NCBI RefSeq assembly: GCF_019242955.1
Contig: NZ_CP066129.1
Location: 1,612,001 to 1,676,000 of the forward strand
DNA: 64,000 nt
Origin: Morganella morganii
Lineage (GTDB): Bacteria > Pseudomonadota > Gammaproteobacteria > Enterobacterales > Enterobacteriaceae
Direction of reading: 5' to 3'
The notes under the pieces were generated by a model. It was not told the DNA's origin and made no database searches. It saw only the letters and a list, made by a program, of their open reading frames with translations. Positions 16,510 through 25,231 of this stretch are shown here, piece by piece; position 1 is the stretch's first letter, and each line of letters begins with the position of its first letter. A program made the translations under genes and the position numbers.

Positions 16510-17094
16510 ATGAAAAATATCTTTATTATTAATGGTTCAAAAGAGTTCGGTGGTTCTGACGGCAAACTGAATGATCACATGACAGACATCGCCCGCCGCC
16601 ATCTGACAGAAAAAGGCATGAATGTCCGCGTCACCCGTATTGATGATGGTTATGATGACGAGCAGGAAGTGCTGAACTACCTGTGGGCGGATGTGATTAT
16701 TTACCAGATGCCGGCCTGGTGGATGGAAGGGCCGTGGATTGTGAAAAAATATATCGATGAGGTCTTTACACAATCTGATGACCGTTTTCATATTAATGAC
16801 GGGCGCAGCCGCCGTGACAGCAGTAAAAAATACGGTTCCGGCGGTGTGCTGACAGATAAAAAGTATATGTTATCGGTGACCTGGAACGCACCGCAGGACG
16901 CGTTTGAGGATGAAAATCAGTTTTTTGAGGGGCGGGGTATCGACAGTGTGTATTTCCCGTTGCATAAAACCAATCAGTTTACCGGGATGACATCACTGCC
17001 GACATTTGCCTGTTTCGACGTGGTTAAAGATCCGCATATTGATGAGGATATCCGCCGCTATCTCGCCCATCTGGATGCGAATATCGCGGCCTGA
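16510..17094 (+). CDS. mdaB: MdaB-like NAD(P)H quinone reductase
   Basis: A 194-residue flavodoxin-fold protein like E. coli MdaB (modulator of drug activity B), which reduces quinones by two electrons with NADPH and FAD. Seen: the start NIFIINGSKEFGGSDGKLN (flavin phosphate loop), VIIYQMPAWWMEGPWIVKKYIDEVF, and GVLTDKKYMLSVTWNAPQDAF, all family motifs; length equals the E. coli protein (193). AGCAGG precedes the ATG. The upstream AraC-type gene may regulate it. It converges on the LysE-type gene with only 4 nt between. Confidence 0.87.
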   Translation: MKNIFIINGSKEFGGSDGKLNDHMTDIARRHLTEKGMNVRVTRIDDGYDDEQEVLNYLWADVIIYQMPAWWMEGPWIVKKYIDEVFTQSDDRFHINDGRSRRDSSKKYGSGGVLTDKKYMLSVTWNAPQDAFEDENQFFEGRGIDSVYFPLHKTNQFTGMTSLPTFACFDVVKDPHIDEDIRRYLAHLDANIAA

Positions 17095-17098
17095 ATCC

Positions 17099-17746
17099 TC
17101 AGCGTGCCACTGATGCCAGACGCAGCCCGAGCGCAATAAAGGTGGTGCCGACCAGACGGTCAATCCAGTAATGTGCTTTCGGGCTGCCGGAAATCCGCGC
17201 GGCCAGTGTTCCGGCAATCAGAGCCAGTATGGTATCGGTGCAGAACCCGAGCAGGGCATAGGTTGCACCGAGCAGCAGAAAAGATTCTGCATAGTAACCT
17301 CCGCCAACCGCAATAAACTGCGGGAAAAAGGCAATAAAAAACAGCAGTACTTTCGGGTTGGTCAGCGTGGTGATAAATCCGCGGATCAGAATCGATTTTG
17401 CTGCTGCTTTCTGAATCACCACGTCTTTATCTTCATCCGCAGATTGCCCGCGTTTTCTGAGTGTGCCGAGGATCATTTTGACACCGAGAAATGCCAGGTA
17501 AAGCGCACCGAGATACTTAATCACCGTAAACAGTGTCGGCGACGCGGCAATAATCGCCCCCAGCCCGACCGCCCCTGCAATCGCATGCACGCTGCTGCCG
17601 AGCATCACACCCAGTGCGGACAAAATACCGGCTTTGCGGCCGTTAGCCAGACTTTGTCCCAAAACATAGGCAATATCCGGTCCCGGGGTTACTGCAAAGA
17701 TAAACACAGACAGTAAAAACAGCGGGTAATGGATAATATCCAGCAT
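17099..17746 (-). CDS. LysE/RhtB-family exporter
   Basis: A 215-residue inner-membrane protein with about six hydrophobic segments, of the LysE/RhtB family that exports amino acids or related metabolites. The N-terminal FIFAVTPGPDIAYVLGQSLANGRKAGILSALGVMLG and the ALYLAFLGVKMI stretch are family signatures. Substrate cannot be read from the sequence. A charged loop (RKRGQSADEDKD, about residues 117-128) separates the halves. It is monocistronic and convergent with mdaB. Confidence 0.87.
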   Translation of the reverse strand: MLDIIHYPLFLLSVFIFAVTPGPDIAYVLGQSLANGRKAGILSALGVMLGSSVHAIAGAVGLGAIIAASPTLFTVIKYLGALYLAFLGVKMILGTLRKRGQSADEDKDVVIQKAAAKSILIRGFITTLTNPKVLLFFIAFFPQFIAVGGGYYAESFLLLGATYALLGFCTDTILALIAGTLAARISGSPKAHYWIDRLVGTTFIALGLRLASVAR

Positions 17747-18360
17747 GCGACAGCCCTCCGGGGTCAGAGAAAACGTTATATTATGGAAGATATAATGCCA
17801 TTAAGTATGATCCTCTGGCAAATGACATTTTTGCCGGTTTTTTGTATGCATTTATTGATAAGCTGAATCATATAAACTTGTTTAATATTTATAATGAATT
17901 ACTCACTTTATTATCAACCCGGTACAAAAGACAGGCGGAAAAAGAGTACGCATCAAAAGAGTGTTTCCGGATGGCAGATAGTGTAACAAAACGTAAAAGC
18001 ACGGCTTTACATCAGACAAAGTGTATTATACTCAGCTGCACTAATGGAATCGAATCATCGATTAATTAGCTGAATTAAAAGATGATATTTTGATTTTTAC
18101 CTTATTTTTGTTGTGGATATCACCAGATATCTGCGAGCTTATTTTTCTTTGTAAATGATAATTATCTGATATTCATCACTGTACGCGGTTTCTGCGGATA
18201 ATTAACAATAACAGTCTGACACCCGCAGTTTTTGACAATAACGGCAGTGATTAATCGGAATTTCTTATCAACAGGCAACCGGAACAATCCGGCAGCCGGA
18301 CGCTATATGTGACGCCGGAAAAAACAGATTCCGGGGATTACAATCCGCAGGAGAATGCAG
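17747..18360. other. AT-rich intergenic region before the fecR-like gene
   Basis: A 614-nt gap, clearly more AT-rich than its surroundings, containing the divergent promoters of the LysE-type and FecR-like genes. An open frame at 17842-18069 starts with TTG, lacks a ribosome site and looks random. A Fur-box-like sequence sits at 18151-18169. I see no RNA gene or repeat. Confidence 0.5.
18151..18169. promoter_or_regulatory. Fur-box-like site upstream of the fecR-like gene
   Basis: GTAAATGATAATTATCTGA matches 12 of 19 positions of the classical 19-bp Fur box, including the AATGATAAT core. It lies about 190 nt before the FecR-like gene. This is a weak to moderate site by eye; a matrix scan was not possible. 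Confidence 0.4.
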
Positions 18361-19098
18361 TTGAAACGCCTATTTTTCAGACAACGGCGACGCCGTTTAC
18401 TCATTACATTACTTATCTTCCTGATTATCATGGCAGGTTACGGAATATACAATGCCATCAGGATGAAAGCTGACGGTGTGGAGGAACATTACACACACCG
18501 GGGAGAGATTAAACAATACGCCCTCCGGGACGGCAGCCAGCTGAAGCTGGATACCGAGTCACGTGCTGTGGTGGCCTATGATAACAGCAGCCGTGTGGTA
18601 AAACTGCTGTCCGGCCGTGCGCGTTTTGCTGTCAGCGAAAATAATGAGGAGCAGCGCCCGTTCCGGGTCTCTGCCAATGGTGTCCGTGTGGAGTCCGGCA
18701 ACGGTAACTTTGTGGTGGATATTGCGGATAACAAAGTCTCTGTCTGCCCGCTGGATAAAACGGTCACTACCTTTTTTAACGGCAAAACTGAAACTGTGGG
18801 GCCGGGACAACGTCTGGAAATTCTGCCGGAAGGCCGGGCTAAAGTATTTCAGCGTAAATATACCGATATTGACTGGTTATCCGGTTCACTGGTGCTGAAT
18901 AAGATTCCGCTGTCAGAAGCGATTGAAATGATTAACAGCTATCGCGCGGTGCCGGTGGTACTGCTGGATAATGATAAGCAGAATATTGTTGTTGACCGTG
19001 TCCTGGATCTCAGCCGTCTGGATGAGGAAGTGGAGGAAATGATGCTCTCTCTCGGTCTGACCCGTGAATCACTGCCGGGTTCAGAGGCTTACCGCTGA
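18361..19098 (+). CDS. Orphan FecR-like membrane protein
   Basis: A 245-residue protein with a basic start, one transmembrane helix (about 13-30, LLITLLIFLIIMAGYGIY) and a periplasmic FecR domain (about 45-160: ALRDGSQLKLDTESRAVVAYDNSSRVVKLLSGRARFAVS), then a C-terminal segment with IDWLSGSLVLNKIPLSEAIEMINSY typical of FecR ends. FecR proteins relay an outer-membrane signal to an ECF sigma factor, but here the cytoplasmic anti-sigma helix is almost missing, and no fecI or fecA-type gene is adjacent. Start TTG 18361 is favoured, AGGAG lying 7 nt upstream; ATG 18355 is only 1 nt from it. Function unclear. Confidence 0.75.
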   Translation: MKRLFFRQRRRRLLITLLIFLIIMAGYGIYNAIRMKADGVEEHYTHRGEIKQYALRDGSQLKLDTESRAVVAYDNSSRVVKLLSGRARFAVSENNEEQRPFRVSANGVRVESGNGNFVVDIADNKVSVCPLDKTVTTFFNGKTETVGPGQRLEILPEGRAKVFQRKYTDIDWLSGSLVLNKIPLSEAIEMINSYRAVPVVLLDNDKQNIVVDRVLDLSRLDEEVEEMMLSLGLTRESLPGSEAYR

Positions 19099-19167
19099 GT
19101 TGCCTGTCCGGCGATAAGATTTGACTGTCCGGCAACAGCAGCGGTAGTGTATCACCGTTATAATGAG

Positions 19168-19186
19168 GTGAAAGATTCTCATTATT
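19168..19186. promoter_or_regulatory. Fur-box-like site upstream of csaA
   Basis: On the minus strand AATAATGAGAATCTTTCAC matches 14 of 19 Fur-box positions. It overlaps an 8-bp inverted repeat, ATAATGAG (19160-19167) with CTCATTAT (19178-19185). It lies 28 nt before csaA, where a repressor would block transcription. Confidence 0.4.
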
Positions 19187-19214
19187 AACCGTTGTACAGC
19201 AGACAGAGAGCGCT

Positions 19215-19556
19215 ATGACATCAGCAGAAATTGAATGGGCCGATTTTGAAAAAGTGGAACTGCGGGTCGGTGTGATACTGACCGCAGAATTAAACCCGAA
19301 AGCCCGTAAGCCTGCCTTTATCTTCACCGTGGACTTCGGTGAGTTCGGTGTGAAAACCTCCAGCGCACAGGTAACTGTGTTATATAAACCGGAAGAATTA
19401 ATCGGACGTCAGGTATTATGCGTATGCAATTTTGCCCCGAAACGGGTGGCAGGCGTAAAATCTGAAGTGCTGATCACCGGTGCCGCCAATGCGGACGGGG
19501 ATATCGTTATTGCGGAATTTTCCCTGCCTGTACCGGCGGGTCACCGGCTGATGTAA
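19215..19556 (+). CDS. csaA: CsaA-like tRNA-binding OB-fold protein
   Basis: A 113-residue single-domain protein of the tRNA-binding OB-fold group. The residues FEKVELRVGVILTAE, VDFGEFGVKTSSAQVTVLY and VCNFAPKRVAGVKSEVLITG match CsaA, which in Bacillus binds preproteins and SecA as an export chaperone; YgjH of E. coli is a more distant relation. The role in enterobacteria is not settled. The gene stands alone between the FecR-like gene and an AraC regulator. Confidence 0.85.
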   Translation: MTSAEIEWADFEKVELRVGVILTAELNPKARKPAFIFTVDFGEFGVKTSSAQVTVLYKPEELIGRQVLCVCNFAPKRVAGVKSEVLITGAANADGDIVIAEFSLPVPAGHRLM

Positions 19557-19600
19557 TACACTGCCGTCTGTCGTTTTCCGCAAGCCGGGCTCAATATCCC

Positions 19601-20320
19601 ATGAAACGACCTGTTATTGCATTACGTACTTATCAGCACGAGATCCTGGAACACAGTCATGATGATATGTGGCAGCTGGTGCTCGGCGGCAGCGGCGCAA
19701 TGGAACTGACGGTCGGCAATGACAGCGGTTCGGTGGAGAAGGGACGGATGGCGGCGATCCCGCCGGGATATCATCATCGTTTCTGCGGTACCGGTCATAA
19801 CCGGCAGGTGGTGCTCGAACTGCCTGCTGACAGCTTTTCCTTCGAAAACCTTGATTCTCTGTGGTCAGTCCTGCCTGATGCCACCCGTGCTTATGTGGAC
19901 TGGCTTATCTGTTATCCGTCCATGATTGAGCAGCATCCGGAAAGTGCACGCATCCTGCTGGCAGAACAGCTCGTGTCTCAGTTACAGCCGGACGGGCAGG
20001 ATCGGCGCTGGCTGCAAAAACTGACGCAACGGCTGACAGCCCGCCCGGATTATCCGTGGACGGTCAGTGAAATGGCTTCGTGCTGTGCGCTGTCGGCCAG
20101 TACACTGCAACGCCGCATGCTGACAGCAACCGGGAAGACACCGGCCGTTTTTCTGACAGAAATCCGCCTGCGCCGGGCACACCATCTTATCTGCCATACG
20201 TCGCTGGCTCTGCCGGAAATTGCGCTGCGTTGCGGCTACAGTACCCAATCCTCCCTGACCAGTGCGTTCCGCCGTTTTTACGGTGACACGCCGGGCAGTC
20301 TGCGCATAAAAAAAGGGTGA
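19601..20320 (+). CDS. AraC-family regulator with cupin sensor
   Basis: A 239-residue transcription factor: a short N-terminal cupin (about 10-85; HEILEHSHDDMWQLVLGGSGAMEL and GRMAAIPPGYHHRF) followed by a double helix-turn-helix AraC domain (about 140-238; WTVSEMASCCALSASTLQRRM and LPEIALRCGYSTQSSLTSAFRRFYGDTPGSLR). The ligand is unknown. No obvious ribosome site precedes the ATG. It converges on the POT transporter and shares the terminator at 20312-20337. Confidence 0.86.
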   Translation: MKRPVIALRTYQHEILEHSHDDMWQLVLGGSGAMELTVGNDSGSVEKGRMAAIPPGYHHRFCGTGHNRQVVLELPADSFSFENLDSLWSVLPDATRAYVDWLICYPSMIEQHPESARILLAEQLVSQLQPDGQDRRWLQKLTQRLTARPDYPWTVSEMASCCALSASTLQRRMLTATGKTPAVFLTEIRLRRAHHLICHTSLALPEIALRCGYSTQSSLTSAFRRFYGDTPGSLRIKKG

Positions 20321-20337
20321 GCTTCGGCTCACCCTTT
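20312..20337. terminator. Bidirectional terminator between araC-type gene and POT transporter
   Basis: A near-perfect hairpin, AAAGGGTGAGC with GCTCACCCTTT around a TTCG tetraloop, flanked by A-run on one side and T-run on the other. It overlaps the stop codon of the AraC gene and lies 23 nt from the end of the convergent transporter, so it can serve both. Confidence 0.85.
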
Positions 20338-20359
20338 CTGTCTTTATATACTATCGCTG

Positions 20360-21883
20360 TCAGGCAGATTTGTTGTCTGCGCTTTGCAGCATTTTCCGCA
20401 CCGGAACAATCAGCACACACAGTACCGCGGCACAGATAAGCAGGGCAACAGAAACGTGTGAGAAGAAGCCCGGCAGGTTCATCAGCTGATCCGGACGCAC
20501 ATTACCGCCCATGATACCGGCTGCGAGGTTACCCAGCGCACTGGCACAGAACCACAGACCCATCACCTGGCCGCGCATTTTCATCGGCGCCAGTAATGTC
20601 ATGGTCGCCAGCCCAATCGGGCTCAGGCACAGTTCACCCAGCGTCAGCAGCAGGATACTGAAGGTCAGCCACATCGGTGACACACCGGCGCTGGTTTCAA
20701 TTACACGCTCAGACGCCATCATCATCACAGCAAAACCACCCGCCGCAAACAGCACACCAAACATAAACTTGGTGATACTGCTCAGGTTCATATTACGGCG
20801 CGCCAGGGCAGGCCATAACCAGCTGAACACCGGAGCCAGCAGAATGATAAACAGGGCGTTGATGGACTGGAACCAGACTGTCGGGATCTCAAAACCGAAC
20901 AGGTTGCGGTCAGTGTAATCTTTCGCGAACAGGTTGAATGACGTCGGTTTCTGTTCAAACGCAGACCAGAACAGGGCGGCGGTGACTAACAGAATAAAAC
21001 AGACAAACAACCGGATGCGCTCACTGCTTTCCAGACCGGCAAACACAAACAGGTAGATGAAGTAGAGAATAACCATCCCGGAGATGAGGTAAACCATGTT
21101 GGTGGCAACCAGCATCGGGTTGAACGGGATAACACCGGTAGCGATCAGTGCTGTGACAACCGCGATAACCGCCGCTGCCAGACCGACCCACATACCGACA
21201 TTTTTGCGCACGACAGTCGGGCGATCCCAGCTGGAATCCAGACCCACTTCACCGTCATACTGACGCATCAGCGGTACAGCATAGAAGCGGAAGACCAGCA
21301 GTGCCACTAACATACCCAGACCACCGATACCGAAGCCCCAGTGCCAGCCGAAGTTAGGTACTAACCAGCCGGTCGCCAGCGGCGCGATAAAGGAGCCCAT
21401 GTTAATCCCCATATAGAACAGGGAAAAACCGCCGTCACGGCGTGTATCGTCCTGTTTGTACAGCGTACCGACCATCACCGTCACACAGGTTTTAAATAAC
21501 CCGGTACCGATAACGATAAACAGCAGACCGACAAAGAACAGCTTTGGTGACCAGATTGCCGACAGGGCAATCGAGAGGTGACCCAGTGCAATGATAATGG
21601 AGCCGTACCAGACCGCCATGCGCTGTCCCAGCCAGTTATCCGCCAGCCAGCCGCCCGGCAGGGAGGTCAGGTAAATCGCACCGGCAAAAATACCGACGAT
21701 AGCGGACGCCTGTTCACGCGGAATATCCATCCCGCCTTCATAGACGGTGGCTGCCATAAACAGGATAAGTAACGGACGAATACCGTAGAAGGAGAAGCGT
21801 TCCCACATCTCGGTAAAGAACAGAGAGCTCAGCGGGTAAGGGTGCCCGAAGAAAGTACGTTTTTTGTTTGTTGTTGATTGCAT
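20360..21883 (-). CDS. POT-family proton-coupled di/tripeptide transporter
   Basis: A 507-residue inner-membrane transporter with about 14 helices. It has the proton-coupling ExxERF motif at the first helix (FTEMWERFSFYGIRPLL) and the PTR2 signature GGWLADNWLGQRMAVWYGSIII, then LFYMGINMGSFIAPL. It resembles the Dtp proteins of E. coli (DtpA to DtpD, about 485-500 residues) and imports di- and tripeptides; which of the four it equals cannot be decided here. It is monocistronic with a 394-nt upstream region. Confidence 0.9.
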   Translation of the reverse strand: MQSTTNKKRTFFGHPYPLSSLFFTEMWERFSFYGIRPLLILFMAATVYEGGMDIPREQASAIVGIFAGAIYLTSLPGGWLADNWLGQRMAVWYGSIIIALGHLSIALSAIWSPKLFFVGLLFIVIGTGLFKTCVTVMVGTLYKQDDTRRDGGFSLFYMGINMGSFIAPLATGWLVPNFGWHWGFGIGGLGMLVALLVFRFYAVPLMRQYDGEVGLDSSWDRPTVVRKNVGMWVGLAAAVIAVVTALIATGVIPFNPMLVATNMVYLISGMVILYFIYLFVFAGLESSERIRLFVCFILLVTAALFWSAFEQKPTSFNLFAKDYTDRNLFGFEIPTVWFQSINALFIILLAPVFSWLWPALARRNMNLSSITKFMFGVLFAAGGFAVMMMASERVIETSAGVSPMWLTFSILLLTLGELCLSPIGLATMTLLAPMKMRGQVMGLWFCASALGNLAAGIMGGNVRPDQLMNLPGFFSHVSVALLICAAVLCVLIVPVRKMLQSADNKSA

Positions 21884-22263
21884 CTGTAATTTCCCAAAGG
21901 CTTATTCAGGGGAATAAGCCTGAAAATGGTAAGGATAAACAGTTCCTGTTAACAAAATGATACTTTTGCGTATCAATAAACATCCTGTCTTATTAAAGTA
22001 TTATTAACATACTTATCGTGAATCGTATTCACTTAAAGCACGTTTTCTATTTTATAAACCATTTTTTAGATGAAATGTCGACAAAAATCTCATTTCACAA
22101 GACTTATTTATACAAAATGTGACAAGGTCTCTTGACAGAAGATGTGGATTATGAGGCTTTCGTATAATTATAAAATTATTTTAAAACAACAAGTTAAAGT
22201 TGACGGGTAACGGAAAGATGAAACTTCGGTAACAAATTGCTGACAGTGAAAAGTAAGCGGATG
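21884..22263. other. AT-rich promoter region of the POT transporter
   Basis: Non-coding, AT-rich, between the start of the POT gene and the end of mdtG, both on the minus strand. It should carry the transporter promoter and a 5-prime leader. I see no ORF with a ribosome site and no RNA gene. Confidence 0.4.
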
Positions 22264-22298
22264 AAAACCGGCGATATCTATCCGATATCGGCCGGTTT
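22264..22298 (-). terminator. Terminator of mdtG
   Basis: A long hairpin overlapping the mdtG stop: AAACCGGC-GATATC pairs with GATATC-GGCCGGTTT with one bulged G. On the minus strand it is followed by TTTTCAT. Confidence 0.6.
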
Positions 22299-23510
22299 AA
22301 TTTCCGGTGTGCTCTGCGATTTTATGCACCGCCACGAATAAAACAGATTGAACAGTACAACGGCGGCGGTGAAATAAAAGACAGAAGCAAAGCCGAAATG
22401 TGCGGCAACCCAGGCGCCCATTAACGGTCCCGTAACATTACCGGCATCGCGCAGTGCCTGGTTATAGCTGAAAATCCGTCCGGCGATTTCATGGGTGATA
22501 TGATAAATAATCAGCGTCTGTACCGCGGGCAGTAAGGCGGCATTAACGGCACCGAGCAGAAAACGCAGGGCACCCAACTGCCAGTAATGGGTTACCCAGG
22601 CCATCGGCAGGATGACAAAAACAGAGACAGCCAGCATGGCAATCAGTACTTTATCCGGCCCTATCCGGTCACTCAGCTTCCCGAGGCGCGGGGCACTGAT
22701 AAGTGCTGCCAGTCCCGGTACGGAGGCAATCAGTCCGCTGATAAAGGCAAGGTTTTCAGTATGTCCGCCCAGCTCCCGGATATAGAGGGTGATAACAGGG
22801 CTGACCGATCCCGCGGCTATCTGAATACACATCGTGGTAAAGAACAGACAGATCACCAGGCGCGGATTTTTTATCGCTGCAAAGACCTGCTTTGTGCTGA
22901 GGGCATCTTTACGTGATACCGGGGTGAAGTTTTCGCGGACAAAAAACAGGGTGACAAAAAAGCAGATAAACAGCACGGTGGCGGTAATATAGAAGACCGG
23001 GCGCAACCCGGTGTGATCCGCCAGAAAACCGCCGATAAGCGGGCCGATAAGTGCACCACTGACGGCCCCGGTGGAGAGTGTGCCCAGCGCCCAGCCGGTG
23101 CGTTTAACCGGCACCTGAGTGGCAATCAGGGCATTGGCATTCGGTACAAAACCGCCCAGCAGCCCGAGCAGAGCGCGGAGAAACAGCAACTGCCAGACAT
23201 TCTGCGCAAAGCCCATCAGCAGCATGACGATAGCCATACCGAGCGCCGAGCGCAGCAGCATCAGTTTACGGCCTTTGCGGTCAGAGAGTTTGCCCCAGAA
23301 AGGTGCAGCGATAGCAGAAAACAGGAAAGTAATACTGAATGCCGCTCCCGTCCATAAATTGAGTTCTTCGTGGTCTGTCACCCCGAGCTCTTCCACATAG
23401 AGCGGGAGAAAGGGCATGATCAGGCTGAAGGCGGCGCCGGTCAGAAAACAGCCGAACCACACAACATAAAGATTTCGTTTCCAGTTACGGTTGGGGGCTT
23501 TGTTCTGCAT
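22278..23510 (-). CDS. mdtG: MFS drug efflux transporter MdtG
   Basis: A 410-residue major-facilitator protein with 12 hydrophobic segments, matching MdtG (YceE), which in E. coli confers fosfomycin and deoxycholate tolerance when overproduced. Seen: [27 protein letters not shown], the A-motif [13 protein letters not shown] (about 73-85) and a second [14 protein letters not shown]. coli keeps mdtG next to lpxL, as here. It follows lpxL on the same strand after 76 nt containing a terminator, so it is likely transcribed separately. Confidence 0.9.
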   Translation of the reverse strand: MQNKAPNRNWKRNLYVVWFGCFLTGAAFSLIMPFLPLYVEELGVTDHEELNLWTGAAFSITFLFSAIAAPFWGKLSDRKGRKLMLLRSALGMAIVMLLMGFAQNVWQLLFLRALLGLLGGFVPNANALIATQVPVKRTGWALGTLSTGAVSGALIGPLIGGFLADHTGLRPVFYITATVLFICFFVTLFFVRENFTPVSRKDALSTKQVFAAIKNPRLVICLFFTTMCIQIAAGSVSPVITLYIRELGGHTENLAFISGLIASVPGLAALISAPRLGKLSDRIGPDKVLIAMLAVSVFVILPMAWVTHYWQLGALRFLLGAVNAALLPAVQTLIIYHITHEIAGRIFSYNQALRDAGNVTGPLMGAWVAAHFGFASVFYFTAAVVLFNLFYSWRCIKSQSTPEIKPADIG

Positions 23511-23544
23511 TAGTGTAGTGATTTCATTCCTTTGTCAGAGCGGT

Positions 23545-23580
23545 AAAACAAACACGGCTGTTTCAGATGAAACAGCCGTG
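23545..23580 (-). terminator. Terminator of lpxL
   Basis: A perfect 13-bp inverted repeat, CACGGCTGTTTCA at 23553-23565 and TGAAACAGCCGTG at 23568-23580, followed on the minus strand by TTTGTTTT. It lies 6 nt after the lpxL stop. Confidence 0.85.
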
Positions 23581-23586
23581 AGCGGA

Positions 23587-24528
23587 TTAATGGACGTTAT
23601 CCCGGTTATGATAGAGGGACGGTTCGCCTTCCGGCCGTGTTTTGAAGCGCCGGTGCAGCCACATATACTGCTCCGGGGCGCGCAAAATTTCAGTTTCCAC
23701 AATATGGTTCATAAACGTTGCCGCGGCAATATCATCATTCTCCGGGAAGTTTTCCGCCGGCGGCTGAACCAGTAATTCATAGCCTTTACCGTCCGGTAAG
23801 CGGCGGGGGGTAAAAGGCACCAGAACAGCACGGCCTGCTTTAACCAGTATAGAGGTACCGGTAATGGTGGCGGCTTTCTCCACTGCAAAGAATGGCGCAA
23901 AAACACTTTTATGCGGGCCGTAGTCATGATCCGGCGCGTACCAGAGGATCTCACCGTCACGCAGGGCGCGGATCATCCCTTTGACATCTTTACGGTCAAT
24001 CATGGATTTATTGGAGCGCATACGGCCGATTGTCTGTACCCAGTCCATGACCGGGTTATCATTCGGACGGTAAACACCGATTCCGGGGCTCATGATCCCG
24101 ATAATCCGCGCGCCCAGTTCCAGCGTCAGGAAATGGATACCGACAACAATGATGCCTTTACGCTCTTTCTGTATTTCATAGATGTGCTCAAAGCCATCAG
24201 TACGAAACCAGCGTTTTATCCGCCAGTCCGGCCAGAACCAGGCCATACCGGTTTCAAACAGCCCCATACCGACGGATTCAAAGTTTGCCACCACCATCGC
24301 TTTGCGTTTTTCATCCGGCATATCCGGAAAACACAATTGCAGATTGCGATCAGCAATTTCCGCACGGCGTTTGAGAAAGCGCATGGACAGGCGGCCCAGC
24401 CGGGTGCCAAGCCAATAAATCACCGGATACGGCAGCAACACCAGCACATACAGCACGCCCAGGCCAAGCCAGGTCAGCCAGTAGCGGGGATGCAGAAACG
24501 AGCGTTGAAATTCAGGAGCTGTAATCAT
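23587..24528 (-). CDS. lpxL: Kdo2-lipid IVA lauroyltransferase LpxL
   Basis: A 313-residue lysophospholipid-acyltransferase-like protein (LpxL/HtrB, 306 residues in E. coli) that adds a secondary lauroyl chain to Kdo2-lipid IVA at the inner membrane. One N-terminal transmembrane helix ([23 protein letters not shown], about 18-40), the HX4E catalytic motif (HFLTLE, about residues 132-137), and family stretches [14 protein letters not shown] at the C-terminus and [18 protein letters not shown] are present. It starts a separate transcript from ttrR. Confidence 0.93.
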   Translation of the reverse strand: MITAPEFQRSFLHPRYWLTWLGLGVLYVLVLLPYPVIYWLGTRLGRLSMRFLKRRAEIADRNLQLCFPDMPDEKRKAMVVANFESVGMGLFETGMAWFWPDWRIKRWFRTDGFEHIYEIQKERKGIIVVGIHFLTLELGARIIGIMSPGIGVYRPNDNPVMDWVQTIGRMRSNKSMIDRKDVKGMIRALRDGEILWYAPDHDYGPHKSVFAPFFAVEKAATITGTSILVKAGRAVLVPFTPRRLPDGKGYELLVQPPAENFPENDDIAAATFMNHIVETEILRAPEQYMWLHRRFKTRPEGEPSLYHNRDNVH

Positions 24529-24619
24529 AGTCAGACATCGTTGTTATCAGAAGCATCAGCAGATGCGGGTTCATGTAAATGATATAACACTAAATTATAC
24601 GTTGTATCGGCGGCAGATG

Positions 24620-25231
24620 TCAGTATTCCGCAGTGCTGTTTTCAGGAGCGGTAATACTGTTGAGTTGCGTGACCAGCTCAGCAAGACTGCCGGCCGCCAT
24701 TTTTTCCATCACTTTGGCGCGGTGCACTTCGACGGTTCTTACCGCAACGTGGGCGATATCGGCGATTTCCCGGTTCATCAGCCCCCGCGCCACAAAACCG
24801 GCGATCTGACGCTCTTTGGGTGTCAGGGTCTGAAAACGTTCGCGGATTTGTGCGCAGGTCACTGCTTTGGCAGTCGCCGCCTCCGCCAGAGTCAGCGCCG
24901 CCTGTAACGGCTGTGTGGCAACCGGTTTCTGCAGGAAATCCACCGCACCGAGTTTCATCTGTTCAACCGCCATCGGCAGATCACCGTGGCCGGTCAGGAA
25001 AATAACCGCCAGTGTGCTGTGCTGCTCCAGAAGGATCTGATGCACCCGGCAGCCGTCCATATACGGCATGCGCATATCCAGTAATACAATACCGTAAGTG
25101 TGCAGCGGTGCCTGTGCAATAAATGTCCGGCTGTCATTCCAGACACAGACGTCATAACCGAGGCTCTCCAGTAAAAACTGACACGCCTGTGTCACAGCAA
25201 TATCATCATCAACCAGGTGGATCACGGGCAT
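24620..25231 (-). CDS. ttrR: Tetrathionate response regulator TtrR
   Basis: A 203-residue FixJ-type response regulator: an N-terminal receiver (about 1-120; acidic pair VDDD, phosphoacceptor in LLDMRMPYMDG, K in LQKP) and a C-terminal LuxR-type helix-turn-helix (LTPKERQIAGFVARGLMNREIADIAHVAVRTVEVHRAKVMEK). It overlaps the end of ttrS by 10 nt and lies in the ttr cluster, so it should activate ttrBCA when phosphorylated by TtrS under tetrathionate. Its likely target region is the ttrS-ttrB gap. Confidence 0.93.
   Translation of the reverse strand: MPVIHLVDDDIAVTQACQFLLESLGYDVCVWNDSRTFIAQAPLHTYGIVLLDMRMPYMDGCRVHQILLEQHSTLAVIFLTGHGDLPMAVEQMKLGAVDFLQKPVATQPLQAALTLAEAATAKAVTCAQIRERFQTLTPKERQIAGFVARGLMNREIADIAHVAVRTVEVHRAKVMEKMAAGSLAELVTQLNSITAPENSTAEY

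Noticed and set aside
17842..18069. 75-codon ORF
   Set aside because: TTG start without ribosome site, AT-rich random composition, no recognisable feature.
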